Below the pieces are notes generated by a model that saw nothing but the letters and a program-made list of their open reading frames with translations, had not been told where the DNA came from and searched no databases. The translations under genes and the position numbers were made by a program. 64,000 nucleotides of DNA from JAFGDH01 sp964441265 (lineage in GTDB: Archaea > Aenigmatarchaeota > Aenigmatarchaeia > QMZP01 > QMZT01), in the NCBI GenBank assembly GCA_964441265.1, contig CAYYKJ010000002.1:1-64000 (forward strand). The letters run 5' to 3'. Of the stretch, positions 43,009 through 50,605 are shown piece by piece (the stretch's first letter is position 1; every line of letters starts with the position of its first letter).

Positions 43009-44826
43009 CTATTTCTTCCCGGGATTGACGGACTCCACTATCTTGGCGTAGGCCGGCCTGGTTATCAGTATGCCTATGAGGACACCTATTATCGTGGTTA
43101 TGGCAAACCCCCTCACCAAACCGACACCCAGAGCCATCAGGGGTACCATTGCCGCTATTGTGGTGGAGGCCGAACCGAATATTATGAAGAATGCCCTCTT
43201 TATCTTGTCCTTTATGGTATATAGTATCTTCCTCGACCTTCCCCCCATGAGGGTCTCGTCTGTTATGACTATCATGTTGTCGACCCCGGTCCCTATAGCC
43301 GCTATTATTCCCCCTATGGCGGGGAGGTCTATGGTCCAGGAGAGGAGCCCCAGAACAGGTATGAGAATTGCCCCTATCCATGCGGTCACGTCTATCTCCT
43401 GGTTCTTCCACCAGGCAAGCCCGACCACCAAAACATTCAGGCAGAGGACGGGAATCCATATGTGGAGATCGTTGTTGGCTGCCACCCCGAGGATTATCAC
43501 TATTTCCGACAGGCCGATGAAAACCAGGGGAAAGGCTATCTTGAGCGTCCTGTACCTTATGAATATTATTACCACAACGACAACGGCCGCTAACCCGGCC
43601 GCCAGAAGGGCGGAATAAACGAACCCTTTCCCGAGGGTGGGGGATATAACGTCCACGGAGACTGTTTCGAGGGAAACCGGAAGCGCCCCGGACCTGAGTA
43701 TCGTCTGGAGGCTGAGCTTCTCTGCGTATGCCTGCTCCCTGGTCTCCCTCCCGCCCTCTATGGAGGGAGTGGTGTACACCTTGCCCCCGAGGGAGGATGC
43801 GATCCTCAGCGAGCTGACTATCTCACCGTCCAGGTAGAGAAGTATCTGGGTGTCCTTCAGGTAATAGTCCCCGGAATTCAGGTCCAGCTGTGAGGGTGTT
43901 CCCGAGGTTATCTTGGCGAACCTTTCCGCGCCCTTCTCGGAAACGAGAACGGTGAAAAAGAATGAAAAATGGTTCCCCCGGGGCATAACCCCGCTGTGCT
44001 GGGGATCGGAATAAACGAGCTCTATGTCCTTGCCCTCGTAGGCAGTCCCCAGGAATATCAGCTCCCCTTCCCCTTCCGTGGCGTTGAGATATTCGAACTT
44101 TATGCTTTCCAGCTCGAAGGTCTCGTTCTTGCTCACGGTGATATTCCCTATCCTAACGGTCCCGTTCTCGGTGAGCTCCACATCATACTCGTTCTCCATC
44201 AGCTGGAATGTCCCCTCCGAATCGGTGAGGAAAACGGGCTTTGTTATCTTCGCCTCGAAGGTGCCCTGTCTGGAAAGGAGGTCTGTGACGACCTGCCTGC
44301 CGAGACCGGTGGCCTCCACCTGTATGTAGGATTCCCCGGTTATGGACCTCACCGGGAAAAACTTTATCTCCTTGAGACCGTATATGTTCGCGCGGGTCTG
44401 GAGGGTCCCTATTATCTGGTCCAACGTATCGCTGCTGGCGTTGCCCTCCGGCGCCATGAGTATACGTGTTCCCCCCTTTATGTCGAGTCCGAACTCGATG
44501 TTCGTGCCCTCTATCTCGGTCACGTCTATGCCCACCGTGTCATTCACGTGGAAATCATAATCCTCGAAATCGAGGCCTCCGGTGTTCGCAGTTATCTCGA
44601 TGTCTCCGGTGTAATCCGCCACGATCTCGTTCCATTCCTCGACACCGTATATCCTCTCACCGTTGACCTTGTATATCACCATTCCCTGCTCCAGGGTCCC
44701 CTTTGCGGGGGAATCCTCGGTCACGTAGATTATCTGGACTCCTGTTACCTGTGGCTTCAGGGCTATGGCCATGACTGCCCCGAGAATCATTATCACCAAT
44801 ATTATGATCCTCCAGTATCTCAGCAT
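43009..44826 (-). CDS. secD: Protein-export membrane protein SecD
   Basis: 605 residues. One membrane helix at the N terminus (IIILVIMILGAVMAIALKPQ) and five in the C-terminal third flank a large extracytoplasmic domain containing the P1 signature IEFGLDIKGGTRILMAPEGN. ALLAAGLAAVVVVVIIFIRY and PAIGGIIAAIGTGVDNMIVI then TDETLMGG correspond to the RND-like TM4 and TM5 segments. The extracytoplasmic region is extended by a PDZ-like GTLEQGMVIYKVNGERIYG segment, as in other archaeal SecDs. It works with SecF to pull preproteins through SecYE. It starts immediately after secF. Confidence 0.94.
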   Translation of the reverse strand: MLRYWRIIILVIMILGAVMAIALKPQVTGVQIIYVTEDSPAKGTLEQGMVIYKVNGERIYGVEEWNEIVADYTGDIEITANTGGLDFEDYDFHVNDTVGIDVTEIEGTNIEFGLDIKGGTRILMAPEGNASSDTLDQIIGTLQTRANIYGLKEIKFFPVRSITGESYIQVEATGLGRQVVTDLLSRQGTFEAKITKPVFLTDSEGTFQLMENEYDVELTENGTVRIGNITVSKNETFELESIKFEYLNATEGEGELIFLGTAYEGKDIELVYSDPQHSGVMPRGNHFSFFFTVLVSEKGAERFAKITSGTPSQLDLNSGDYYLKDTQILLYLDGEIVSSLRIASSLGGKVYTTPSIEGGRETREQAYAEKLSLQTILRSGALPVSLETVSVDVISPTLGKGFVYSALLAAGLAAVVVVVIIFIRYRTLKIAFPLVFIGLSEIVIILGVAANNDLHIWIPVLCLNVLVVGLAWWKNQEIDVTAWIGAILIPVLGLLSWTIDLPAIGGIIAAIGTGVDNMIVITDETLMGGRSRKILYTIKDKIKRAFFIIFGSASTTIAAMVPLMALGVGLVRGFAITTIIGVLIGILITRPAYAKIVESVNPGKK

Positions 44827-45681
44827 CTAGAATCTTCTCCTTTCGGTATACCATTTGAGCATGACTGAATTCATCATCCACGTGTTCATTATGTCGACCA
44901 CCAGGCCTATCAGCAGAACCATGGCTATCCCCGAGAGGACCGGGGATATGGAAGACACCAGCAGAGCGCTCAGCGCACCTATGGTCGTTATGGTCATGGT
45001 GAGCCCCGTCCTTATGGCCCCTCTGAACTTCGTTTTCATGTCCTTCTCCTCGGACTCCCTGAGCAGGCGCGAGGTTAGCATTATGTCGGTGTCCACTGAA
45101 TAACCTATTAGCATGAGAAGGGCAGCGAAGCCCGCCAGGGAGAGCTGTATACCGAACACCTGCATCAGCCCGAGGGTCACCAGTATGTCCGAAACTGCAC
45201 TCGATATGACTGCGAGAGACGGGACCAGCGTCCTGAATATCATGAAAACTATTGTGCCCATGAATATGAAGGCAATTATGAGCCCGATCTGGGCCTGGAG
45301 CCAGAAAGAGGATCCCAGGGAGGGTCCCATATTCTCTATGGAATTGTCGGATGTGTCCACCCCCATCCCATCCAGTTCTTCCAGAACATCATCCACGCCG
45401 GTTTCGGAGTCCATCTCTATCAGCGTGCCGTAGCTCTCGTAGCTTCTGGTCTGCCTGATAATCACTGATGGAAATTCCTGCTTCAGGGAGGACTCCAGCA
45501 TCCCTATGTCGAGGGGCTCCGGGGTGTTTATTGTCAGGACCGTCCCCCCCTTGAGCTCCACAGAACGCTGGAACCATTCACCGGTCTGGGAATGCTGGTT
45601 CACCAGAACGCTCACGGCGAAGATGAGCACTATGAGTGGAACGACTATCAGAAGCCTGTAATCGAACGGGAGTCCTTCCAT
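44827..45681 (-). CDS. secF: Protein-export membrane protein SecF
   Basis: 284 residues: N-terminal helix (LLIVVPLIVLIFAVSVLVNQ), then FQRSVELKGGTVLTINTPEP, the SecF 'GG' motif region, and five more helices including LMLIGYSVDTDIMLTSRLLR with the conserved D(T)D. Archaeal order secF-secD with no spacer. The C terminus (MLKWYTERRRF) is basic and cytoplasmic. Confidence 0.94.
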   Translation of the reverse strand: MEGLPFDYRLLIVVPLIVLIFAVSVLVNQHSQTGEWFQRSVELKGGTVLTINTPEPLDIGMLESSLKQEFPSVIIRQTRSYESYGTLIEMDSETGVDDVLEELDGMGVDTSDNSIENMGPSLGSSFWLQAQIGLIIAFIFMGTIVFMIFRTLVPSLAVISSAVSDILVTLGLMQVFGIQLSLAGFAALLMLIGYSVDTDIMLTSRLLRESEEKDMKTKFRGAIRTGLTMTITTIGALSALLVSSISPVLSGIAMVLLIGLVVDIMNTWMMNSVMLKWYTERRRF

Positions 45682-45809
45682 GTAATCACGTAAATATTTC
45701 TTATTTAAGACCTGTTTTTATAAGCGTATGACAAAGTTTTGTGTTCGCTTTATAAATCTTTGTCCGGGAAGGTGTGGATTTTAAAAGCCTGTTTCTGATT
45801 GTCTATTTC

Positions 45810-46850
45810 ATGAAACGTTCCTATGACATTATAATAGCCGGGGCCGGGCCCGTCGGCCTGTATACGGCAAAGCTCTGCAGTGAAATGGGATACAGGGTGC
45901 TCGTTATGGAGGAGCACGAAAGGATCGGGGAGCCAGTCCACTGCTCGGGTCTGGTCTCGAAGAGGCTGGAGAGGTATGTGGACTTGGGGGGATCGGGCGG
46001 CGTGATAGAAAACCGAGTGAATTCCGCCACAATACACTCCCCCACCAACCAGTTCAGTCTGAAGAAGAGGGGAACTGCGGCCTACGTCATCGACAGGGGT
46101 AAGTTCGACAGGGCACTCGGAAAGATGGCCGGATCGCCCATCCTAAGAAAGACCAGGATAAAGGGCTTCGGTGTCAAGAGGAGGATGGTGGTGGACACGA
46201 CAAAGGGGCTTTTCAGATCCGAGGTTCTGGTGGGATGCGACGGTGCCGCTTCCCTCGTCGCGAAAGGGATTGGGTCAGAACCCTCCGAAAGGGTCAACGG
46301 TGTCATAGGGATCTCCCGGGAGAGGGACCGCTCGGAAACGGTCGACATATACATTGACAAGAAAAGGATAAGGGACGGGTTCTTCTGGAGGATACCCAGG
46401 GGGAAAACAACCGAATACGGGGCATTCGGCAGGGGCGTGAACTTCAGCTATCCGGAGGATTTCTTCGGCAGGGATTTCTCGGAGAAGCGGGGAGGGCTGA
46501 TACCCATAGGCCCGGCGGAAAGGACGTTCTCCGAGAGGGTACTCCTGGCGGGAGACGCTGCAGGACTTGTAAAACCTTGGTCCGGGGGAGGAATCATATA
46601 CGGAATGGAATCCGCCAGGGCCGCCGCGGAGGCTATGGACAAGGCTTTCCACTTCAACGATTTTTCCGAACGGTCGATGCGGACCTACGAGAGTCTCTGG
46701 AGGGAGCGACTGGGAAGGAGCATGGAAACCGGCATGATGATCAGGGGTCTCCTCAAATCTATCAATAATTTCCAGCTGGAGATTCTTGTGAAACTGATGA
46801 AGGTTCTGCCGAAAAACTGGATGGACATGGACTTCATCCTCCCTCAGTAA
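45810..46850 (+). CDS. Geranylgeranyl reductase family FAD-dependent oxidoreductase
   Basis: 346 residues from the ATG at 45810; the TATA-like attttaaaag is centred about 27 nt upstream, whereas an in-frame start at 45774 would precede it. SYDIIIAGAGPVGLYTAKLC binds FAD, VHCSGLVSKRLERY is the family signature region, and VLLAGDAAGLVKPWSGGGII then YGMESARAAAEAM the second FAD motif. Such enzymes saturate geranylgeranyl chains of archaeal membrane lipids or polyprenol carriers. It is well placed with the mevalonate-pathway genes nearby. The 3' end overlaps the convergent gene by 7 bp. Confidence 0.9.
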   Translation: MKRSYDIIIAGAGPVGLYTAKLCSEMGYRVLVMEEHERIGEPVHCSGLVSKRLERYVDLGGSGGVIENRVNSATIHSPTNQFSLKKRGTAAYVIDRGKFDRALGKMAGSPILRKTRIKGFGVKRRMVVDTTKGLFRSEVLVGCDGAASLVAKGIGSEPSERVNGVIGISRERDRSETVDIYIDKKRIRDGFFWRIPRGKTTEYGAFGRGVNFSYPEDFFGRDFSEKRGGLIPIGPAERTFSERVLLAGDAAGLVKPWSGGGIIYGMESARAAAEAMDKAFHFNDFSERSMRTYESLWRERLGRSMETGMMIRGLLKSINNFQLEILVKLMKVLPKNWMDMDFILPQ

Positions 46851-47812
46851 GCGAAATTCAGCCTGAACTTGGGGGCAAGCGGACCCGATCTCGCGTATTC
46901 GGGTTTGTTCTTTTCGAAATAGTCCATGGCGAAGGAATCGTACTGCCGGCCGCCGCCCCCGCATCCGTGTTCCTGCTCCTTCGCCAGCCTCCATTCGACG
47001 AACTCGTTCTTTCTGAGCGCCTGCCGGTCTATGGCCCTCTCCCCTATCCTCTTCTCACCGGTGTTCCCGTCCACTATCCAGTATTCCCAGTACCTGTCGT
47101 TGTCACCGTCCCTTATTCCGCCTATCGATTCCACGTACTTGGTCCCGAACATCTCGTCCTCTCTGACCTCGACGTCGAAGTTGTTCCTTTCGGCGCTTTC
47201 CTGGGTGAGCCGGTAAACAGATGTCTCTTTCTCGTTGTCGATGAAAAGGCGCTGGTAAGTCCACTGCTGGTTGTAGAATATGGGGTTTTCATAGTCGAGC
47301 CTGAGGAACTCCGGGCTTTTGTCCTCCTCTTCGGGTGAGGAAATGTATCCTTCTCGGACCTCCCGGAGAGCGGGATCCGGGGTGTAGGACTGTTCGTTCA
47401 CCACCAGGGAAGACATCATCCATTCCCTGCTTTCATGATCATCATAGTTTTTTCTTAGTTCTTTCAGCCACCCCATCTTCTCGGGATACTTTGAGATCAG
47501 GGAGTCGAGATATCTTTCGATCCTTTTCCCGTATATATCCAGCAGCTCGAGTAAGTAGGATCCCTTTTCATCTTCCTCGTCGTCATCATCCTCAATAACC
47601 GCCTCAAGTATCCTTATGATATCCTCCGGTTCCATCATCTCGGTGAGCTCTTCACCGGAAAAGGAAAATTCCGCCCCGCCTTCCGCCGTTTCAGTGATCT
47701 TCCTCATTGCATCGAATAAGTCCCCGGCATCGGGTTTTCTGTTTTTATCCAAGGGGAGACTCTGCCCGGAATATGTCTTCAGGGATCCCTTGAACGAAGA
47801 AATCATCTCCAT
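46844..47812 (-). CDS. Hypothetical acidic protein with a DUF4430-like C-terminal domain
   Basis: 322 residues, no signal peptide or membrane helix. The first 180 residues are helical and very acidic (EAVIEDDDDEEDEKG). From about 210, FDVEVREDEMFGTKYVESIG, DRYWEYWIVDGNTGEKRIGE and NEFVEWRLAKEQEHGCGGGG resemble the DUF4430/transcobalamin C-terminal-like fold ('W.y.vng......g...... v.w'). Those domains usually occur in secreted proteins, so the cytoplasmic prediction is odd. Function unknown. Confidence 0.7.
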   Translation of the reverse strand: MEMISSFKGSLKTYSGQSLPLDKNRKPDAGDLFDAMRKITETAEGGAEFSFSGEELTEMMEPEDIIRILEAVIEDDDDEEDEKGSYLLELLDIYGKRIERYLDSLISKYPEKMGWLKELRKNYDDHESREWMMSSLVVNEQSYTPDPALREVREGYISSPEEEDKSPEFLRLDYENPIFYNQQWTYQRLFIDNEKETSVYRLTQESAERNNFDVEVREDEMFGTKYVESIGGIRDGDNDRYWEYWIVDGNTGEKRIGERAIDRQALRKNEFVEWRLAKEQEHGCGGGGRQYDSFAMDYFEKNKPEYARSGPLAPKFRLNFAY

Positions 47813-47857
47813 AACCTTTATAGTGAAGGGGGATTAAAATAAGTTTTAATTTTCCCC

Positions 47858-48265
47858 TCATTTCAGGGGCTTGAACTTGAAGCCGTAAAGTACCAGGCCG
47901 CTCTTTTCCTCGCTTCGTATCTTCCTGAAGCAGGTCTGCACCTTCATCCCTATCTTGACATCCTTCGGTTCGCAGTCAACTACCTGGGAAAGCACCTTGG
48001 CTCCCTCATCCATCTCCACAACTGCTATAATGTAGGGCACGTAAAGCTTGAATCCCTCCGGAGGGACCCTTATTATGGTATATGAATGTATCTTACCGAC
48101 ACCGGAGAATTCCACGTGTTCCATCTTGCCAGTCCTTCTGCACTTCGGGCATATCGATCTCTTCGGGTAGAAATATTCTCCGCAGTGTCCGCATTTCGAT
48201 CCCACGAAGAGATATCTCTCCCTGAACTTCCTCCAGTGAAACGGTACCGCGAATTCCTTTGCCAT
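47858..48265 (-). CDS. DUF35 acyl-CoA-associated OB-fold protein (thiolase/HMGS bridging subunit)
   Basis: 135 residues from the ATG at 48265; the longer frame to 48319 lies inside the thiolase gene. A zinc ribbon (GSKCGHCGEYFYPKRSICPK then C) precedes an OB fold (SGVGKIHSYTIIRVPPEGFK, then YIIAVVEMDEGAKVLSQVVD). In archaea this protein bridges acetoacetyl-CoA thiolase and HMG-CoA synthase in one complex, letting acetoacetyl-CoA be channelled. The gene is 1 bp downstream of the thiolase gene, matching the known conserved cluster. Confidence 0.92.
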   Translation of the reverse strand: MAKEFAVPFHWRKFRERYLFVGSKCGHCGEYFYPKRSICPKCRRTGKMEHVEFSGVGKIHSYTIIRVPPEGFKLYVPYIIAVVEMDEGAKVLSQVVDCEPKDVKIGMKVQTCFRKIRSEEKSGLVLYGFKFKPLK

Positions 48266-48266
48266 T

Positions 48267-49451
48267 CTATCTGTCCCTCGAAAGTATATGCAAGACGGCT
48301 GTCGCCCCTGATCCGCCAACGTTATGGGCCAGCCCGGTGTTGGCTCCGCTGACCTGGCGTTTCCCGGCCTCGCCCCTCAGCTGCTTCACAACCTCTATTA
48401 TCTGGGCCACTCCGGTCGCTCCCACGGGATGTCCCTTTGATTTGAGGCCCCCGGAAGTGTTGACGGGTATCTTTCCCCCGATATTTGTCTGGCCGCTCTC
48501 TATAAGCTTCCCGCCTTCCCCCTTCTTCGCGAAACCGAGATCCTCGTATGCGCATATCTCCGCTATAGTGAAGCAGTCATGCACCTCGGCCATGTCCATG
48601 TCCTTGTGTGTCATCCCTGCCTGCTCGTATGCCCTCCTGGCGGCCTCCACCGTGGCATCGAGTGTGGTCATGTCCCTTCTCGAGAAAAGGCTGAGTGTGT
48701 CCGAAGCCTGGGCCGATGCCTTCACGTATACCGGGGTATCCGTGTACTTCCTGGCCATGTCGGCCGGGGCCAGTATGACCGTGGCCGCCCCGTCTGTTAT
48801 CGGGGAGCAGTCCAGAAGGCGGAGGGGATCGGCCACCATGGGGGAGGCGAGCACGTCCTTGGCTGATATCTTCCTCCGGTACTGGGCGAAGGGATTGTTG
48901 AAGCCGTTTTCGTGGTTCTTGATCGCGACCATGGAGAGCTGGTCCCGGGTCGTTTTGTACTGGTGCATGTGCCTCTGGGCTATCAGGGCGTAAATCCCGG
49001 GGAAGGTGAGACCGAAATATGCCTCTGTCTCATAGTCCATCGCCCCCGAAAGGGCGGTGGTTGCCTGGGGACCGTAAACATCGGTCATCTTCTCCACACC
49101 GCCGACTGCCACGAAATCATACATGCCTGATGCGATGGCGAGCGCTCCCACCCTCATGGCGAGTGCCCCCGAGGAGCACGCTCCCTCGGTCCTCAGAGCG
49201 GGTATGGGATTCAGCCCCAGATAATCGGCAAGGAGGGCAGAGCTGTGCTCCTGACCGGTGAAAAGTCCGCCGGACATGTTCCCCCCTACCACCATCTGTA
49301 TGTCGCTTCCGGATATTCCTGCGTCCTCGACCGCCTTGACGCCGGCCTCCACGGCCATATCCCTCATGCTCTGGTTCCAGTGCTCGCCGAACTTCGTCTG
49401 TCCCGTTCCGATGATCGCAACGTCCCTGTTGAGTTTAAGCCCCGGCATCAT
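48267..49451 (-). CDS. Acetyl-CoA acetyltransferase (archaeal thiolase)
   Basis: 394 residues: VAIIGTGQTKFGEHWNQSMR at the N terminus, LRTEGACSSGALAMRVGALA with the nucleophilic Cys, MAEVHDCFTIAEICAYEDLG, and NTSGGLKSKGHPVGATGVAQ with the catalytic His. It belongs to the SCP2-thiolase-like archaeal branch that condenses two acetyl-CoA. It overlaps HMG-CoA synthase by 4 bp (49448-49451) and is in the order HMGS-thiolase-DUF35. Confidence 0.93.
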   Translation of the reverse strand: MMPGLKLNRDVAIIGTGQTKFGEHWNQSMRDMAVEAGVKAVEDAGISGSDIQMVVGGNMSGGLFTGQEHSSALLADYLGLNPIPALRTEGACSSGALAMRVGALAIASGMYDFVAVGGVEKMTDVYGPQATTALSGAMDYETEAYFGLTFPGIYALIAQRHMHQYKTTRDQLSMVAIKNHENGFNNPFAQYRRKISAKDVLASPMVADPLRLLDCSPITDGAATVILAPADMARKYTDTPVYVKASAQASDTLSLFSRRDMTTLDATVEAARRAYEQAGMTHKDMDMAEVHDCFTIAEICAYEDLGFAKKGEGGKLIESGQTNIGGKIPVNTSGGLKSKGHPVGATGVAQIIEVVKQLRGEAGKRQVSGANTGLAHNVGGSGATAVLHILSRDR

Positions 49452-50482
49452 TCCACTCCTTTTATCTTCCTCCTGAACTTGACGTATTCCGAATAATTCA
49501 GGTATTTCTTGTTTTTTATCATTTCCATCAGCTTCACGGGCGGGGCCTTCTTCTCTATTCTGTTATTGACCACGATTGAAAAGGAATCGCTTCCCGCCCC
49601 CGAACCGAAGGACGTCATGAGTATCCTCTCTCCCGGCTTCGCATCGTCCAGCACCGCCGCCAGCCCGAGCGGAGAAGCGGCGGAATAGGTATTGCCTATC
49701 AGGGGAACCAGCAGGCCCTTTTCCAGCTTCTCTGAGGGTATCCCCAGCTTCTTGGCCGCCCTTAGCGGGAATTTGGCGTTCGGCTGGTGAAAAACGAAAT
49801 GATCATAATCGTCCACCGTCCTTCCCATCCTCTTCAGCAGCCCCCTGGTCGCTGAGAGCACGTGCCTGAAATACGCGGGTGAGCCGGTGAACCTCCCTCC
49901 GTGCCTGGGGAACTCCTCCCCCTCCCTCCTCCAGAAGTCAGGCGTATCAGTAGTGAAGGAATAGGTATCCTCTATGTCTGCTATGGTGTTGTCCTTTCCG
50001 ATTATGTAGGCCGCGGCACCTGAAGCGGCGGTGAATTCGAGCTCGTCCCCCGGCCTTCCCTGGGCCGTGTCGGCTCCTATGGCCAGCCCGGTCTCTATCC
50101 TACCGGACTCGACCATCCCCATGAGCATCTGCATGCCGGCCGTCCCCGCCTTGCAGGCGAACTCAAGATCGGCGGCGGTCATCTCCGGCGTCGCTCCGAT
50201 CGCCTCGGCCACTATTGAGGAGCTGGCCTTGACAACATATGGGTGGGATTCGGATCCCATGTAGACGGCGCTGATCTTCTCCGGATCAATGCCGGACATT
50301 ATGAGAGCCTGCCTGGAGGCCTCCACCGCCATGGTGACGGAGTCCTCATCTATTCCTGCAACCGCCTTCTCCCCCACCAGCCTTTTCAGTCTTTCCTCGT
50401 CAGATCCCCATACCTTCGCTATGTCCTTGGACATTATTCTCCAGATAGGCACGTAAAACCCGTAGCCCGTTATTCCTGCCAT
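49448..50482 (-). CDS. Hydroxymethylglutaryl-CoA synthase, archaeal type
   Basis: 344 residues from the ATG at 50482; the open frame to 50530 adds no recognisable residues. ITGYGFYVPIWRIMSKDIAK opens it, VYMGSESHPYVVKASSSIVA follows, AADLEFACKAGTAGMQMLMG contains the catalytic Cys, and DHFVFHQPNAKFPLRAAKKL the catalytic His. It makes HMG-CoA from acetoacetyl-CoA and acetyl-CoA as first gene of the HMGS-thiolase-DUF35 operon. Together with HMG-CoA reductase at 32947 this supplies mevalonate for isoprenoid lipids and dolichol. Confidence 0.94.
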   Translation of the reverse strand: MAGITGYGFYVPIWRIMSKDIAKVWGSDEERLKRLVGEKAVAGIDEDSVTMAVEASRQALIMSGIDPEKISAVYMGSESHPYVVKASSSIVAEAIGATPEMTAADLEFACKAGTAGMQMLMGMVESGRIETGLAIGADTAQGRPGDELEFTAASGAAAYIIGKDNTIADIEDTYSFTTDTPDFWRREGEEFPRHGGRFTGSPAYFRHVLSATRGLLKRMGRTVDDYDHFVFHQPNAKFPLRAAKKLGIPSEKLEKGLLVPLIGNTYSAASPLGLAAVLDDAKPGERILMTSFGSGAGSDSFSIVVNNRIEKKAPPVKLMEMIKNKKYLNYSEYVKFRRKIKGVE

Positions 50483-50605
50483 GATCACACCGACGTTATT
50501 TATTAAGGAATGTTCAGCGTTTTTAAGCATTTAAACCTGTGTTCGTCGATTGCATGAATTCGGGCGCCGAGAAAATTTTAAATACCAACCCGTCCATAAG
50601 TGATT

